This document shows, one piece after another, positions 34,275 to 43,753 of a stretch of 64,000 bases of DNA. Location: contig DASVOE010000129.1 of NCBI GenBank assembly GCA_036383515.1, positions 1 through 64,000 on the forward strand, given 5' to 3'. The position numbers and the translations under genes are program-made. The number at the start of each line of letters is the position of its first letter. The stretch's first letter is position 1. The notes under the pieces were generated by a model. The model did no database searches. It worked only from the letters and a program-made list of their open reading frames with translations, and had not been told where the DNA came from. Source of the DNA: CADEDV01 sp036383515 (GTDB lineage Bacteria > Bacteroidota > Bacteroidia > Chitinophagales > Chitinophagaceae).

Positions 34275-35306
34275 TTAATCGTTACTCCACACTTTAGTTC
34301 CTTCGCTGCAATTGGCACAAATATCAATATTCTTTCTGCCTTTTAATAATTGGGTTCTGAACTTAGTGTATTCTCCGTTCTTCCAGATCTCTTTGAATGG
34401 CTTTTTCTTCAGGTCGCCCAACTGGTGCTGAGCATCTTTATCAAAACAGCAGGGCGCCACCAATCCATCCCAGGTAATAACAGGGTCATGCCAGAGTCGC
34501 CAGCATTGATTGGCCAGTTTACCTTTGAATTCATAACCATTTGCTGTTTTACGGTAGCGGCTGTATTTTTCATTAACAGGAATTAGCTGGTTGGGGTCAT
34601 TGTTGAAATCATAAACCTGTGCTGTTTTAAACCATACATCATCCACACCAATCTCCCTGGCCAGTTTTTTCACATCTTCTATCTGGTGTTCATTGGGTTT
34701 TACTACCAGGAATTGAAAAACAATAAAAGGAGTTTTGCTTTTTAATTCTTTCTTCCATTTCACGATATTCTTTGCTCCTTCAATTACTTTATCTAGCCTT
34801 CCGCCTACCCGGTATTGCTGGTAGACATCCTGCGTGGTGCCATCAATGGAAATGATCAGCCGGTCCAACCCGCTTTCAATAGTTCGTTTGGCGTTTGCAT
34901 CGGTGAGGTAATGCGCATTGGTAGACGTAGCGGTATATATTTTCTTTTGCGAAGCATATTGTACCATATCCAGGAAATCCGGGTTCAGGTAAGGTTCGCC
35001 CTGGAAATAAAAAACAAGGTATAAGAGTTCTTTATAAAGCTGGTCTATCGTTTCGCTGAAAAAATCCCGTTTCAACATCCCGGTAGGACGGGTAAATGCC
35101 CGTAAGCCGCTGGGACATTCAGGACAGCGGAGATTGCAGGAAGTAGTGGGTTCGAATGAAATAGAAACCGGGTAACCCCATTGCACGGGTCTTTTTGTCC
35201 ATTTACTGATATAATAACTGCTCAATACTTTCAAACCATTCCAGGCACGGCGGACCGTAAGCTTAGAAAGAAGATTGAGGCTATCATTTTTATTGATCCT
35301 TGACAT
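34275..35306 (-). CDS. Radical SAM/SPASM-domain enzyme
   Basis: 343 residues. The radical SAM cluster motif is Cys57-xxx-Cys61-xx-Cys64 in TTSCNLRCPECPSG; the SAM-binding GEP motif is in YFQGEPYLNPDF. The C-terminal SPASM region has Cys residues in NQCWRLWHDPVITWDGLVAPCCFDKD and NIDICANCSEG for extra iron-sulfur clusters. Members modify peptides or act in cofactor and lipid pathways; no peptide substrate gene was seen next to it. It is divergent from pxpB, 43 bases away. Confidence 0.92.
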   Translation of the reverse strand: MSRINKNDSLNLLSKLTVRRAWNGLKVLSSYYISKWTKRPVQWGYPVSISFEPTTSCNLRCPECPSGLRAFTRPTGMLKRDFFSETIDQLYKELLYLVFYFQGEPYLNPDFLDMVQYASQKKIYTATSTNAHYLTDANAKRTIESGLDRLIISIDGTTQDVYQQYRVGGRLDKVIEGAKNIVKWKKELKSKTPFIVFQFLVVKPNEHQIEDVKKLAREIGVDDVWFKTAQVYDFNNDPNQLIPVNEKYSRYRKTANGYEFKGKLANQCWRLWHDPVITWDGLVAPCCFDKDAQHQLGDLKKKPFKEIWKNGEYTKFRTQLLKGRKNIDICANCSEGTKVWSND

Positions 35307-35349
35307 CGGAGAGTAAAGTTAAGTTGCTATCTTCAAATCATCTTAAGAG

Positions 35350-36087
35350 ATGGGATTCAACGCTCCTGCATATCATATTTTCCCCCTTGGCGATACCGCC
35401 CTGACCATCGATTATGGAAATAGTATTGATGAAAATATCAACAAAGAGGTGATCGCAAGAACACAGCAATTAAAGGATAACCTAAAGGGTGTGATAGAAA
35501 TAGTACCTGCCTACAGCTCACTGACCGTTTATTATGACCTTGCAGCATTGAAAAGAAAGACTCCCAAAGACAAACTCGTATACGAACACCTGAAGCAAAC
35601 AGTTGAGCAATGGCTGGAGCAACCATTATTGCAGCAAGAAACTGCAGAAAGACAGATAAAGATCCCGGTGTGTTATGATCCCGTGTTTGCAACAGATATA
35701 CTGGCAGTGGCGAAAGCCAATAATATTACCGTGGAAGAAGTGATGGCTATTCATCTTTCAAGAACATACCGGGTGTTTATGCTTGGATTTTTGCCTGGCT
35801 TTTCCTACATGGGTGAAATTGATGAAAGGATAGCAATGCCCCGCAAACCACAACCAGAAATGGTGGCACCGGGAAGTGTAGCCATTGCCGGTAAACAAAC
35901 GGGTATATATCCATTGGCTTCACCCGGGGGGTGGCGGATCATCGGAAGAACACCCGTTAAACTTTTTGATGCGGAAGATAAGGAGCCCACTTTATTAAGA
36001 GCAGGCGACAGGGTTCAGTTCATTTCAATAACCAGGAATGATTTTTATGAACTTGAAAACGATCCTCTCCGGCAGGAGAATGGATAG
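35350..36087 (+). CDS. pxpB: 5-oxoprolinase subunit PxpB (KipI-like)
   Basis: 245 residues matching the KipI/PxpB family: FPLGDTALTIDYG at the N-terminus, VIEIVPAYSSLTVYYDL, and YRVFMLGFLPGFSYMGEIDERIAMPRKPQPEMVAPGSVAIAGKQTGIYPLASPGGWRIIGRTP. With PxpA and PxpC it forms the ATP-dependent 5-oxoprolinase that hydrolyses 5-oxoproline to glutamate. It starts the operon pxpB-pxpC-pxpA-transporter, nine bases before pxpC. Confidence 0.95.
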   Translation: MGFNAPAYHIFPLGDTALTIDYGNSIDENINKEVIARTQQLKDNLKGVIEIVPAYSSLTVYYDLAALKRKTPKDKLVYEHLKQTVEQWLEQPLLQQETAERQIKIPVCYDPVFATDILAVAKANNITVEEVMAIHLSRTYRVFMLGFLPGFSYMGEIDERIAMPRKPQPEMVAPGSVAIAGKQTGIYPLASPGGWRIIGRTPVKLFDAEDKEPTLLRAGDRVQFISITRNDFYELENDPLRQENG

Positions 36088-36096
36088 AGCTAATGT

Positions 36097-37086
36097 ATGA
36101 ACTTACGAATTATCAAAGCAGGGTTATTAGATACTATACAGGATGTAGGCCGGTATGGCTCGCAACATCTTGGCATTAACCCTTCCGGTGCAATGGACAA
36201 ACTTTCAGCACAAGTGGCCAATATACTGGTGGGTAATGATAGTAATGAAGCCGTGATCGAGTTACATTTTCCGGCCTCCTCTTTTTTCTTTGAACAACCC
36301 ACTCTTATTGCCGTGAGTGGCGCTGATTTTTCAGCCAGCATCAATGGTGAAGAAGTTCCTTCGCTGCATCCGATATTAGTAAGTAAGTACAGCATATTAC
36401 AATTTCATGGAATTAAAAACGGTGCCAGGGCTTACCTCGCTGTGCATGGTGGTCTCAATCTTTCAAAATGGCTGGACAGCTATAGTACACATATAAAAGC
36501 AGTAGCCGGCGGACATAAAGGAAGAGCCTTGCAAAAAGATGATGAGATCGGGTTTAGAATAGCAAGAGACCTTTGCCAGTTGATCGATAAAAAGGAATAT
36601 ATCGTATTACCCTGGCAGGCAGATACTCCGTGGAATTATGATCATACGGAAGAAATATATGTGCTTCCGGGAAATGAATGGGATACACTTACGGATACAT
36701 CCAAAGAAAAATTCACCCAGCAATCATTTATTATCAGCACGCAATCGGACCGGATGGGTTATCAATTAAAAAGTGAACCTTTATTGAGAAACACAACGGA
36801 AGAAATAGTTTCATCGGGAGTAAATTTTGGCACCATACAATTACTTCCCGGGGCACAGTTAATCATTTTAATGGCCGATCATCAAACCACGGGCGGTTAC
36901 CCGAAAGTGGCCCATGTTATTACCGCCCATCATAGTAAACTGGCGCAAATGAAACCTGGTGATGCTATTCATTTTCAATTTACAGATCTGACAATAGCAG
37001 AAGACCTTTTCATAAAACAGCAACGACATTTACAACAGCTTCAGGATGCCTGTACATTCCGGCTGCAACAATTTATGAATGCGTAA
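36097..37086 (+). CDS. pxpC: 5-oxoprolinase subunit PxpC (KipA-like)
   Basis: 329 residues of the KipA/PxpC (biotin-dependent carboxyltransferase-related) family: IKAGLLDTIQDVGRYGSQHLGINPSGAMDKLSAQVANILVGND, FSASINGEEVP, ARAYLAVHGGLN and ATGGYPKVAHV-like TTGGYPKVAHVI. Its end overlaps the start of pxpA by eight bases (ATGAATGCGTAA context), indicating translational coupling. Confidence 0.95.
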   Translation: MNLRIIKAGLLDTIQDVGRYGSQHLGINPSGAMDKLSAQVANILVGNDSNEAVIELHFPASSFFFEQPTLIAVSGADFSASINGEEVPSLHPILVSKYSILQFHGIKNGARAYLAVHGGLNLSKWLDSYSTHIKAVAGGHKGRALQKDDEIGFRIARDLCQLIDKKEYIVLPWQADTPWNYDHTEEIYVLPGNEWDTLTDTSKEKFTQQSFIISTQSDRMGYQLKSEPLLRNTTEEIVSSGVNFGTIQLLPGAQLIILMADHQTTGGYPKVAHVITAHHSKLAQMKPGDAIHFQFTDLTIAEDLFIKQQRHLQQLQDACTFRLQQFMNA

Positions 37087-37792
37087 GATCGATTTAAACT
37101 GTGATATGGGCGAAGGCATCGGTAATGATGGCGTACTTATGCCGTTTATTACTTCCGCCAACATTGCCTGCGGTTTTCATGCCGGAGATGTGAATACGAT
37201 GTATGAAACGATTGAATTGGCCTTAAAGCATAAGGTATCTATTGGCGCCCATGTTTCCTACCTGGATAAAAATAATTTTGGCAGAACTGAAATGGAGCTG
37301 AGCGAAGCGGACGTATTTGAACTCGTTCAACAACAGCTTATCATTCTTAACGAGGTCGCCGATACGTTTGTCATAAAACTTACGCATGTAAAACCGCATG
37401 GTGCCTTATATAATCAGTCTGCAAGAGATAAACTCCTTGCTAAAACAATAGCAAGAGCTGTAAAAGATTTTGATGAACAACTTATTTTATTTGGATTAAG
37501 TGGCAGCGCTTCTATCCATGAAGCTGCATTGCTGGGATTAAAAACAGCCAGCGAGGTTTTTGCTGATCGCACTTACCGGGATGATGGATCCCTGGTGCCA
37601 CGGTCAGAACCGGGTGCTTTGATCGAAGATACTAGCCAGGTAGTGAAGCAAGTAGTACAAATGACCACAGAAAGCACCGTAACAAGTTTTTCTGGTAAAA
37701 TAATTCCGATCAATGCGGAAACAATCTGTATACATGGTGATGGTAAATATGCTGTGGAATTTGCTAAAGCTATTCATGATGCCATTAAGTAG
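37079..37792 (+). CDS. pxpA: 5-oxoprolinase subunit PxpA (LamB/YcsF-like)
   Basis: 237 residues of the LamB/YcsF family: IDLNCDMGEGIGND at the start, ITSANIACGFHAGDVNTM, GAHVSYLDKNNFGRTEM, VKPHGALYNQSARD and ADRTYRDDGSLVPRSEPGALIED, then IHGDG near the end. It supplies the amidohydrolase-type part of the 5-oxoprolinase. It is coupled to pxpC by overlap and lies nine bases before the transporter gene. Confidence 0.95.
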   Translation: MRKIDLNCDMGEGIGNDGVLMPFITSANIACGFHAGDVNTMYETIELALKHKVSIGAHVSYLDKNNFGRTEMELSEADVFELVQQQLIILNEVADTFVIKLTHVKPHGALYNQSARDKLLAKTIARAVKDFDEQLILFGLSGSASIHEAALLGLKTASEVFADRTYRDDGSLVPRSEPGALIEDTSQVVKQVVQMTTESTVTSFSGKIIPINAETICIHGDGKYAVEFAKAIHDAIK

Positions 37793-37801
37793 TAAGAAGG
37801 T

Positions 37802-38983
37802 ATGAAAAAAAACTCCGCTATACTTGGTGCTGCGTTCCTGATGGCGACTTCTGCTATTGGTCCCGGCTTTTTAAACAACACTAGTTTATTCACTAAAGAA
37901 TTGCTTACCAGTTTTGGTTTTGTTATCCTTATCTCTATCCTGCTTGATATTGGTGCACAGTTGAACATCTGGAGAATCATCACAGTCAGCGAGATGCGGG
38001 CACAGGATCTTTCTAATAAATTATTACCCGGGCTTGGTTATGTTCTTGCTTTTTTAGTTGCCTTCGGTGGATTAGCTTTTAATGTAGGCAATATTGCTGG
38101 TTGTGGATTGGGTCTTGAAGTGCTGACTGGTTTGGATGCCAAATGGGGTGCGGTGATCAGTTGTGTGATCGCTTTAATTATTTTCTGGGCAAAAGAGGCC
38201 GGTAAAGCAATTGACCTGTTCGTAAAAATCTTAGGTATTGCGATGATCGGCTTAACGGTATATGTAATGATTGCTTCAAACCCACCTTTTACAAAAGCGA
38301 TCCTGCATACTTTCTGGCCCGAGAAGATCAATATTAAAATGATTGTTGCTTTAGTAGGCGGAACTGTTGGTGGTTATATCAGCTTTGCAGGCGCACATCG
38401 ATTATTGGATGCGAATATAAAAGGAACAGCAGCTATTCCACAGGTAAACCGTAGTGCAGTCACAGGTATTATCATTACTTCCATCATGCGGTATGTATTA
38501 TTCCTGGCGGCACTGGGTGTAGTATGGAGTGGCGCTGTATTAAGTGAAAAAAATCCTGCGGCTTCCGTATTTCAACAGGCAGCGGGTAATGCCGGGTACA
38601 AATTTTTTGGAATGGTGATGTGGGCGGCAGCTATCACTTCGGTCATCGGGGCTTCCTATACTTCTGTTTCCTTCTGGAAAACATTCAGTCCTGCTTTTGA
38701 AAAAAATCAACGATGGCTGATCACGGGATTCATTATTATCTCCACCGCCATTTTTATTGCCTTGCAGCAGCCACCCAGTTATATATTAGTAACAGCCGGC
38801 GCATTGAATGGATTGATATTACCGGTTGCTTTAGCCATTATGCTGATAGCCGTAACGAAGAAAAGATTGTTTGCCCTGTATAAGCATTCTATCTGGATGC
38901 AGGTGGTAGGGTGGATTGTAGTAGCAGTGATGGGATGGATGGGAGGTATTGTCATCGGCCAAAGTATAAAGCAACTTTTTTAA
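37802..38983 (+). CDS. NRAMP-related transporter of the pxp operon (YcsG-like)
   Basis: 393 residues with about eleven membrane helices and the LeuT/NRAMP fold. The first helix reads AFLMATSAIGPGFLNNTS where true NRAMP proteins have DPGN, and helix 6 reads FAGAHRLLDA where they have MPHN. Asp, Asn and Met that bind the metal are therefore missing, so divalent-metal transport is unlikely. Bacillus subtilis carries a comparable NRAMP-like gene (ycsG) beside the same 5-oxoprolinase genes. Operon position suggests 5-oxoproline uptake or export (inference). Confidence 0.88.
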   Translation: MKKNSAILGAAFLMATSAIGPGFLNNTSLFTKELLTSFGFVILISILLDIGAQLNIWRIITVSEMRAQDLSNKLLPGLGYVLAFLVAFGGLAFNVGNIAGCGLGLEVLTGLDAKWGAVISCVIALIIFWAKEAGKAIDLFVKILGIAMIGLTVYVMIASNPPFTKAILHTFWPEKINIKMIVALVGGTVGGYISFAGAHRLLDANIKGTAAIPQVNRSAVTGIIITSIMRYVLFLAALGVVWSGAVLSEKNPAASVFQQAAGNAGYKFFGMVMWAAAITSVIGASYTSVSFWKTFSPAFEKNQRWLITGFIIISTAIFIALQQPPSYILVTAGALNGLILPVALAIMLIAVTKKRLFALYKHSIWMQVVGWIVVAVMGWMGGIVIGQSIKQLF

Positions 38984-39025
38984 TTCTTATCATATTCATT
39001 GTTTCTCCGTGAGAAAACAATAGAA

Positions 39026-39066
39026 AATAAAAAAGCCCAACCATAGGGTAAGTTGAGCTTTTTATT
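39026..39066. terminator. Bidirectional terminator after the pxp operon
   Basis: AATAAAAAAGCCCAAC and GTTGAGCTTTTTATT form a stem with one bulge and A/T tracts on both sides, between the convergent pxp transporter and L,D-transpeptidase genes. Confidence 0.75.
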
Positions 39067-39091
39067 CATCCATCCTTGTTTGTGTGTCCAA

Positions 39092-39817
39092 TCAATCGTT
39101 TAGTATTTTAGACCTTTTCAGGTAGTTCTTTACCGGGTTATAAATGAAAAGACAGGTTCCGTTTTTTATTGTTTGTATTAATAACGTACTTTCTTTTTTT
39201 GATACGACCGGACAGCCATAACTGCGGCCCATATAAGAAGAATTTACTTTACCTGCACCAATATAATCAGCACCATGTATCACGATTGCTCTTTTGTAAG
39301 CTTTATCATTAAAGCCGGGTTCCAGGCCATCAATACGTAAAGACAATCCATGTTCGCCGTTATAGGTTTGTCCTGTTATATAAAAACCAAGACTGCTTTG
39401 CAAAGAGGAAGGTTTATTTGAAAACCGTGTCGCAAATTCAGTACCTGAGTTACGGCCATGCGCTACCCAGGTATTCATCACGATAGTATTAGAATTAAGA
39501 TCAATAAGATACAATCGTTTATTATTAGAAGATTGGCTGAGATCGCAGATCGTTAAATAACCAGTCGTTATTTTTTTTTGTGCCGTTAACTTCAGGTAAC
39601 CTTTATAGGCATACTCAAATGCTTTTTGAGATAAACCCTTTTCTTTGAGATTAAGTTCATTGTATAATAAAACAGAAGAGGCATTGCTGAAAGAAACATC
39701 ATCCCGGTGAGAAGGTCTATTATCAACCGCTGTTGTGTAAATAACCGGCGAACCTGTGAAGGAGGCCAATGCAATAAAAGCACAGCAAAGGGATATGGGT
39801 ACAAATAGTTTTCGCAA
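39092..39817 (-). CDS. Murein L,D-transpeptidase catalytic domain protein
   Basis: 241 residues with a signal peptide (ending LASFTG). The domain is that of the YkuD-like murein L,D-transpeptidase family: YLTICDLSQSSNNKRLYLIDLNSNTIVMNTWVAHGRNSG, IVIHGADYIG and MGRSYGCPVV, where Cys202 and the His about 21 residues before it are catalytic. It should form 3-3 cross-links or attach lipoproteins to peptidoglycan. It is transcribed alone. Confidence 0.9.
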   Translation of the reverse strand: MRKLFVPISLCCAFIALASFTGSPVIYTTAVDNRPSHRDDVSFSNASSVLLYNELNLKEKGLSQKAFEYAYKGYLKLTAQKKITTGYLTICDLSQSSNNKRLYLIDLNSNTIVMNTWVAHGRNSGTEFATRFSNKPSSLQSSLGFYITGQTYNGEHGLSLRIDGLEPGFNDKAYKRAIVIHGADYIGAGKVNSSYMGRSYGCPVVSKKESTLLIQTIKNGTCLFIYNPVKNYLKRSKILND

Positions 39818-40002
39818 CGGGATACGGATTTCGGATTCTTAAACGGTGTACGCATCAAAAATATTATTCAACCCTGCTAATTGCAAGCAATAAAACACTC
39901 TTTTATAGTCTTTAGCGAAGAAGTACGTAAACAATGGCCAGTAGCCTACGTGGGAATATACTAATTGATACAATACCTGTAAATAACCCATTAAAAAGAG
40001 AA

Positions 40003-41046
40003 TCAATTCTCCATGCCCGGGTGTGCATCTCTTTGCTTGGTGACAAATTCGCTGGAATAGATCTTCAATAGCAATATAAATAATGAGATCAGCAGTGGGC
40101 CAAAGATCAAACCAATAAAACCAAAGAGATTTAATCCAATGATCACTCCGAATACGGTTGTTAATGGGTGAACATCCCCCAGCTTTCTTAATAAGGTAAA
40201 ACGTAATACATTATCAACGGTGCCGATAATCCCAAAGCCAAAGATGAGCATGGTAACACCCTGCCAGGTTTGCCCATGCGCCAGGAAGATCAAAGAAATG
40301 GGTACATACGCCAGTGCAGCACCAACTACGGGTAACATGGCAGCAATACAGGTAACTCCAAACCAAAAGAAAGGTTCTTTCACTCCCAATACCAGGTAAC
40401 CTATTAAGGCGACTATACCCTGTGCTAATGCTATGGCCGGAATACCAATCGCATTCGACATTACCATCATGCTTACTTCCTTACCCAGCCTTGCAACATT
40501 ATCATCTTTCAAAGGAATGTATTCATATAAGGCATCTTCCATCTTTCTTCCATTCACCAGCATGAAATAAAGAATGAAATACATAAAAAAGATCGTAGTA
40601 AGTACATTAAAAGTAGTACCCAGGATATGGGGCAAGCTTTGTGTAATGGTATTTCCAAGCTTATTGATATTGGCATCACTGGCAATGGAAATATCAAACC
40701 GCTGTTCAACATCCGTGGTCAGCTTTTTTAATGCAGCGATCAATTCAGTTGAATGTTGTATGGCATAAGCAATTTTGGAAGAGAGCATTTCGGCCAGCAA
40801 ACCTACCGGCAATAGAATAACAACAAAAGAAAGGAGCATAAGCAATACCGCTGTCCATCCTTTGCGCCATTTCTTTTTTTCTGTGAGATAAAACATCCAG
40901 CGGTGCATTAATATATATAAGGTGATAGCACCCAGCACAGCCGGCACAAAAGAATAGAGCTGCAGGAACAGCAGCAGCCCTAATAATAATAACAGGAGTA
41001 TAAAAAATATCTGCCGGATGCGGTTCTGGTCAAAAGTGTTATTCAT
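40003..41046 (-). CDS. AI-2E family transporter
   Basis: 347 residues with the eight-helix layout of the AI-2E/UPF0118 family: LYILMHRWMFYLTEKKKWRKGWTAVLLML near the N-terminus, a large periplasmic/amphipathic segment (about 85-150), then GIPAIALAQGIVALIGYLVLGVKEPFFWFGVTCIAAMLPVVGAALAYVPISL and the final GVIIGLNLFGFIGLIFGPLLISL. The family exports small molecules or ions; few substrates are proven. ATG 41046 was chosen over an upstream TTG. Confidence 0.92.
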   Translation of the reverse strand: MNNTFDQNRIRQIFFILLLLLLGLLLFLQLYSFVPAVLGAITLYILMHRWMFYLTEKKKWRKGWTAVLLMLLSFVVILLPVGLLAEMLSSKIAYAIQHSTELIAALKKLTTDVEQRFDISIASDANINKLGNTITQSLPHILGTTFNVLTTIFFMYFILYFMLVNGRKMEDALYEYIPLKDDNVARLGKEVSMMVMSNAIGIPAIALAQGIVALIGYLVLGVKEPFFWFGVTCIAAMLPVVGAALAYVPISLIFLAHGQTWQGVTMLIFGFGIIGTVDNVLRFTLLRKLGDVHPLTTVFGVIIGLNLFGFIGLIFGPLLISLFILLLKIYSSEFVTKQRDAHPGMEN

Positions 41047-41156
41047 AAGCAATACAAAATACGAGTACTAAGTATGAAATTCAAAACGACGGCATAAAAC
41101 TATATAAATCTTCAGCAGCCATCTCACCCCGCACTTTATCCTTTCGTATTTGTTTT

Positions 41157-42581
41157 TTACACTTTTATCTGTTTCCACTTACCTTTTTTGAAATAATACC
41201 ATGCCGCCAGCGCCATTACAGTTTCTGCTACAGGGATGGCAATGAAAGCCCCGGTCGGGCCCATGTTCACTTCTTTCGCCAGTATCCAGGCAAACGGTAT
41301 CTGGAAAATCCAGAATCCAAATACATTTATCCAGGTTGGCGTTTTGGTATCCCCGGCACCATTCAATGCCTGAATCATCACCATACCTATTCCATAAAAA
41401 ATATAACCGGCACCAATTACTTGTAAGGCCATAGTGCCATAGCGATGTACTTCGGGCTCACGGGTGAATATGCTGATAATAGGTGATGCAAAGAAAACAA
41501 AGAGTACCGTTACCAATGCCATAAATAAGGCATTGTATTTAGCCGTCAAAAAAACACTTTGCTCTGCCCGTTCAGGTTGCTGGGCTCCCAGGTTTTGACC
41601 AACTAAAGTAGCCGCTGCATTACTCAATCCCCACGCAGGCAGAATAAAAAATACAACGTTCCGGATAGCCACCTGGTAGCCGGCAGTGGCATCTGTACTA
41701 CCGGTAACAGATACGAGCCAGGCAAGTATGATCCAGCTACCGCTTTGTATAAAGAACTGTAGCGTAGCCGGCCATGCAACAGTAAATAATGTTTTGATTA
41801 CAGGAAGGTCCCATTTAAAATGTGAACCATTTAGCTTGATAGTTCTTTTGCCACTGAAAAGGTGATAACATTGATAGATGACACCGATGCCGCGACCAAT
41901 AGTGGTAGCAATAGCAGCGCCTTTCAATCCCAGCTCAGGAAAAGGACCATACCCATTGATGAGCATGGGGCAGAGGAAAATGTTGATGATACTGGCGATC
42001 CATAAACTGCGCATGGCCATAGCAGCATCACCTGCCCCCCGAAAAATTCCATTGATAAGAAATAATAAAATGATGACCACACTTCCACCCAGCATGATGC
42101 GGGTAAAGACGGTACCTTCTTTTATCACTTCTTCGCGGGCACCCATGATCTTTAAAATATCAGCTGCATAAATGATTCCGGCAATGCTGACCACAACCGT
42201 AACCATCAATGCAATCAGCAATGACTGTGCGCCTGCATGTGCAGCGCCATCCGGGTTTTTTTCTCCGATCCTGCGTGCCACTACGGCTGTAGCAGCGGTG
42301 CTTAATCCAATGGCGATGGTATACACAAGAGCAATAACTGATTCAGTTAAACCCACGGTGGCCATGGCATTTTTACTGTTGGGCAGGTGACTTACAAAAT
42401 ACATATCTACTACAGCAAATACGGATTCAAGACTCAGTTCAAGGATCATCGGGATGGCAAGTAGTACAATAGCTCCACGAATGCTTCCCTGTGTATAGTC
42501 GTGTTCTGCACCCCGCAATGATTGTTTGAGCAGGGCAAAAAAATGAGATAATTTATTGGTATAAATAGTCGGTTGCGACAT
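41157..42581 (-). CDS. MATE-family multidrug efflux transporter
   Basis: 474 residues with twelve membrane helices in two halves. The MATE pattern is visible in LAIPMILELSLESVFAVVDMYFVSHLPNSKNAMATVGLTESVI, GAGDAAMAM and the equivalent second half GAQQPERAEQSVFLTAKYN and QALNGAGDTKTPTWINV. It exports organic cations using a sodium or proton gradient. No regulator gene is adjacent. Confidence 0.95.
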   Translation of the reverse strand: MSQPTIYTNKLSHFFALLKQSLRGAEHDYTQGSIRGAIVLLAIPMILELSLESVFAVVDMYFVSHLPNSKNAMATVGLTESVIALVYTIAIGLSTAATAVVARRIGEKNPDGAAHAGAQSLLIALMVTVVVSIAGIIYAADILKIMGAREEVIKEGTVFTRIMLGGSVVIILLFLINGIFRGAGDAAMAMRSLWIASIINIFLCPMLINGYGPFPELGLKGAAIATTIGRGIGVIYQCYHLFSGKRTIKLNGSHFKWDLPVIKTLFTVAWPATLQFFIQSGSWIILAWLVSVTGSTDATAGYQVAIRNVVFFILPAWGLSNAAATLVGQNLGAQQPERAEQSVFLTAKYNALFMALVTVLFVFFASPIISIFTREPEVHRYGTMALQVIGAGYIFYGIGMVMIQALNGAGDTKTPTWINVFGFWIFQIPFAWILAKEVNMGPTGAFIAIPVAETVMALAAWYYFKKGKWKQIKV

Positions 42582-42993
42582 GAGTGATAAGGTTTGATAA
42601 CTTGTGCCCGGTTAAACAATAAATCCAAATGGAAAATTTATCAGCCGGGGACACAAATGAGAAAATGCAAATTAAATTTAAATAAGAGTTGAGCAACGAA
42701 ATGTTGCTTACCCATTTTTTGTCCGTAGTGTCAGGTTCTGATACAATGGAGGCGAACCTTAGCAGATTTTCATATTCATTTATTTGAAGGGAGCAAAAAT
42801 AAGATGATTTTTTGATCGTAAAGAAAAAATTTATGGCTTGTAATGCACCCTTTTCAAAATTTATCAGGTACTTTTTATTTCACGCAAAGGGGCAAAGAAA
42901 ATAAGTCGCTAAGGATACAGTCTTTGCGTCTTGGGTTACTTTGCGGCTTTGCGTGAAAAATTCAAACTGGTACACTACTTTATGATTTATATG
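42582..42993. other. 412-base intergenic region
   Basis: No convincing gene is seen. The AT-rich region holds the upstream part of the MATE gene and an inverted repeat of REP-like character at 42878-42958. Confidence 0.6.
42878..42958. repeat. REP-like imperfect inverted repeat
   Basis: TTTCACGCAAAG (42878-42889) and CTTTGCGTGAAA (42947-42958) are perfect complements, and the interior carries further copies of the same word (GGGGCAAAG, CTTTGCGTC, CTTTGCGG). This fits a short extragenic palindromic element. A weaker relative is at 63774-63822. Confidence 0.6.
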
Positions 42994-43584
42994 TTAATGG
43001 CAAATATCAAATTTGAGATGAATAGCCCCCGTTGTTGAAATCGTATTTGTTCTTTTTAATTTCTTTACTTCATTACCCATTTGCTCAAACAATCTTATGC
43101 CCTCACCCAATAGCACAGGTGCAATGTGTAGGTTAACTTCATCAAGATAGTTTCCTTTTAAAAATTGCTGTGCAATAGTAGCGCCACCCATTACCCAAAT
43201 GTTTTTACTGCCAGCTACTTTTTTTGCCTCGGTTATTGCATTTTCAATACCACCAGTTATAAATACAAACCCCTCAGCTTTCCTTTCAGGAATTGATGAA
43301 GAAATCACAAATGCGGGCACGTTAAAAGGAGATACACCATCCCAGGCATTCTTTATCGCCATATTATAAGTTCGCCGGCCTATTATTACAGCTCCGGAGG
43401 TTTCAACAATCTCCTTAAGAATAGCAGCGTCTTCATCCGTTTTGCCGGCAAATATCCAGTCATGGATCAGCAGGCCGTTATCTCCCATTGGTTGTTGCGG
43501 GGTAACGTTTGTCCCGGCAATATAACCATCCAGTGACATGGATATATTTAAAACTATTTTTCCCTGTTTTAAGTGACAGTCCAT
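42994..43584 (-). CDS. RibD-C-terminal-like dihydrofolate-reductase-family protein
   Basis: 196 residues with the fold of DHFR-like reductases: LNISMSLDGYIAG at the N-terminus, VETSGAVIIGRRTYNMAI, ENAITEAKKVAGSKNIWVMGGATIAQQFL and VLLGEGIRLF. It probably reduces a small substrate with NADPH; the substrate is unknown. It lies downstream of an AraC regulator gene in the same direction with a 169-base gap. Confidence 0.9.
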   Translation of the reverse strand: MDCHLKQGKIVLNISMSLDGYIAGTNVTPQQPMGDNGLLIHDWIFAGKTDEDAAILKEIVETSGAVIIGRRTYNMAIKNAWDGVSPFNVPAFVISSSIPERKAEGFVFITGGIENAITEAKKVAGSKNIWVMGGATIAQQFLKGNYLDEVNLHIAPVLLGEGIRLFEQMGNEVKKLKRTNTISTTGAIHLKFDICH

Positions 43585-43753
43585 TACTTAAAATTTTTTA
43601 TTGCTGATTGAATGATCAAACCTAATTGCATTTAATGAATTGCGGCGGGTGTAACTACGGCAATTTACTATGCTGATTCCGACAGTAAGGAGAAGGGCAA
43701 CAAACAGAGAAAATGAGAAAAAAGAAACGGTCAATTATAAGCCAACGGCTCTC

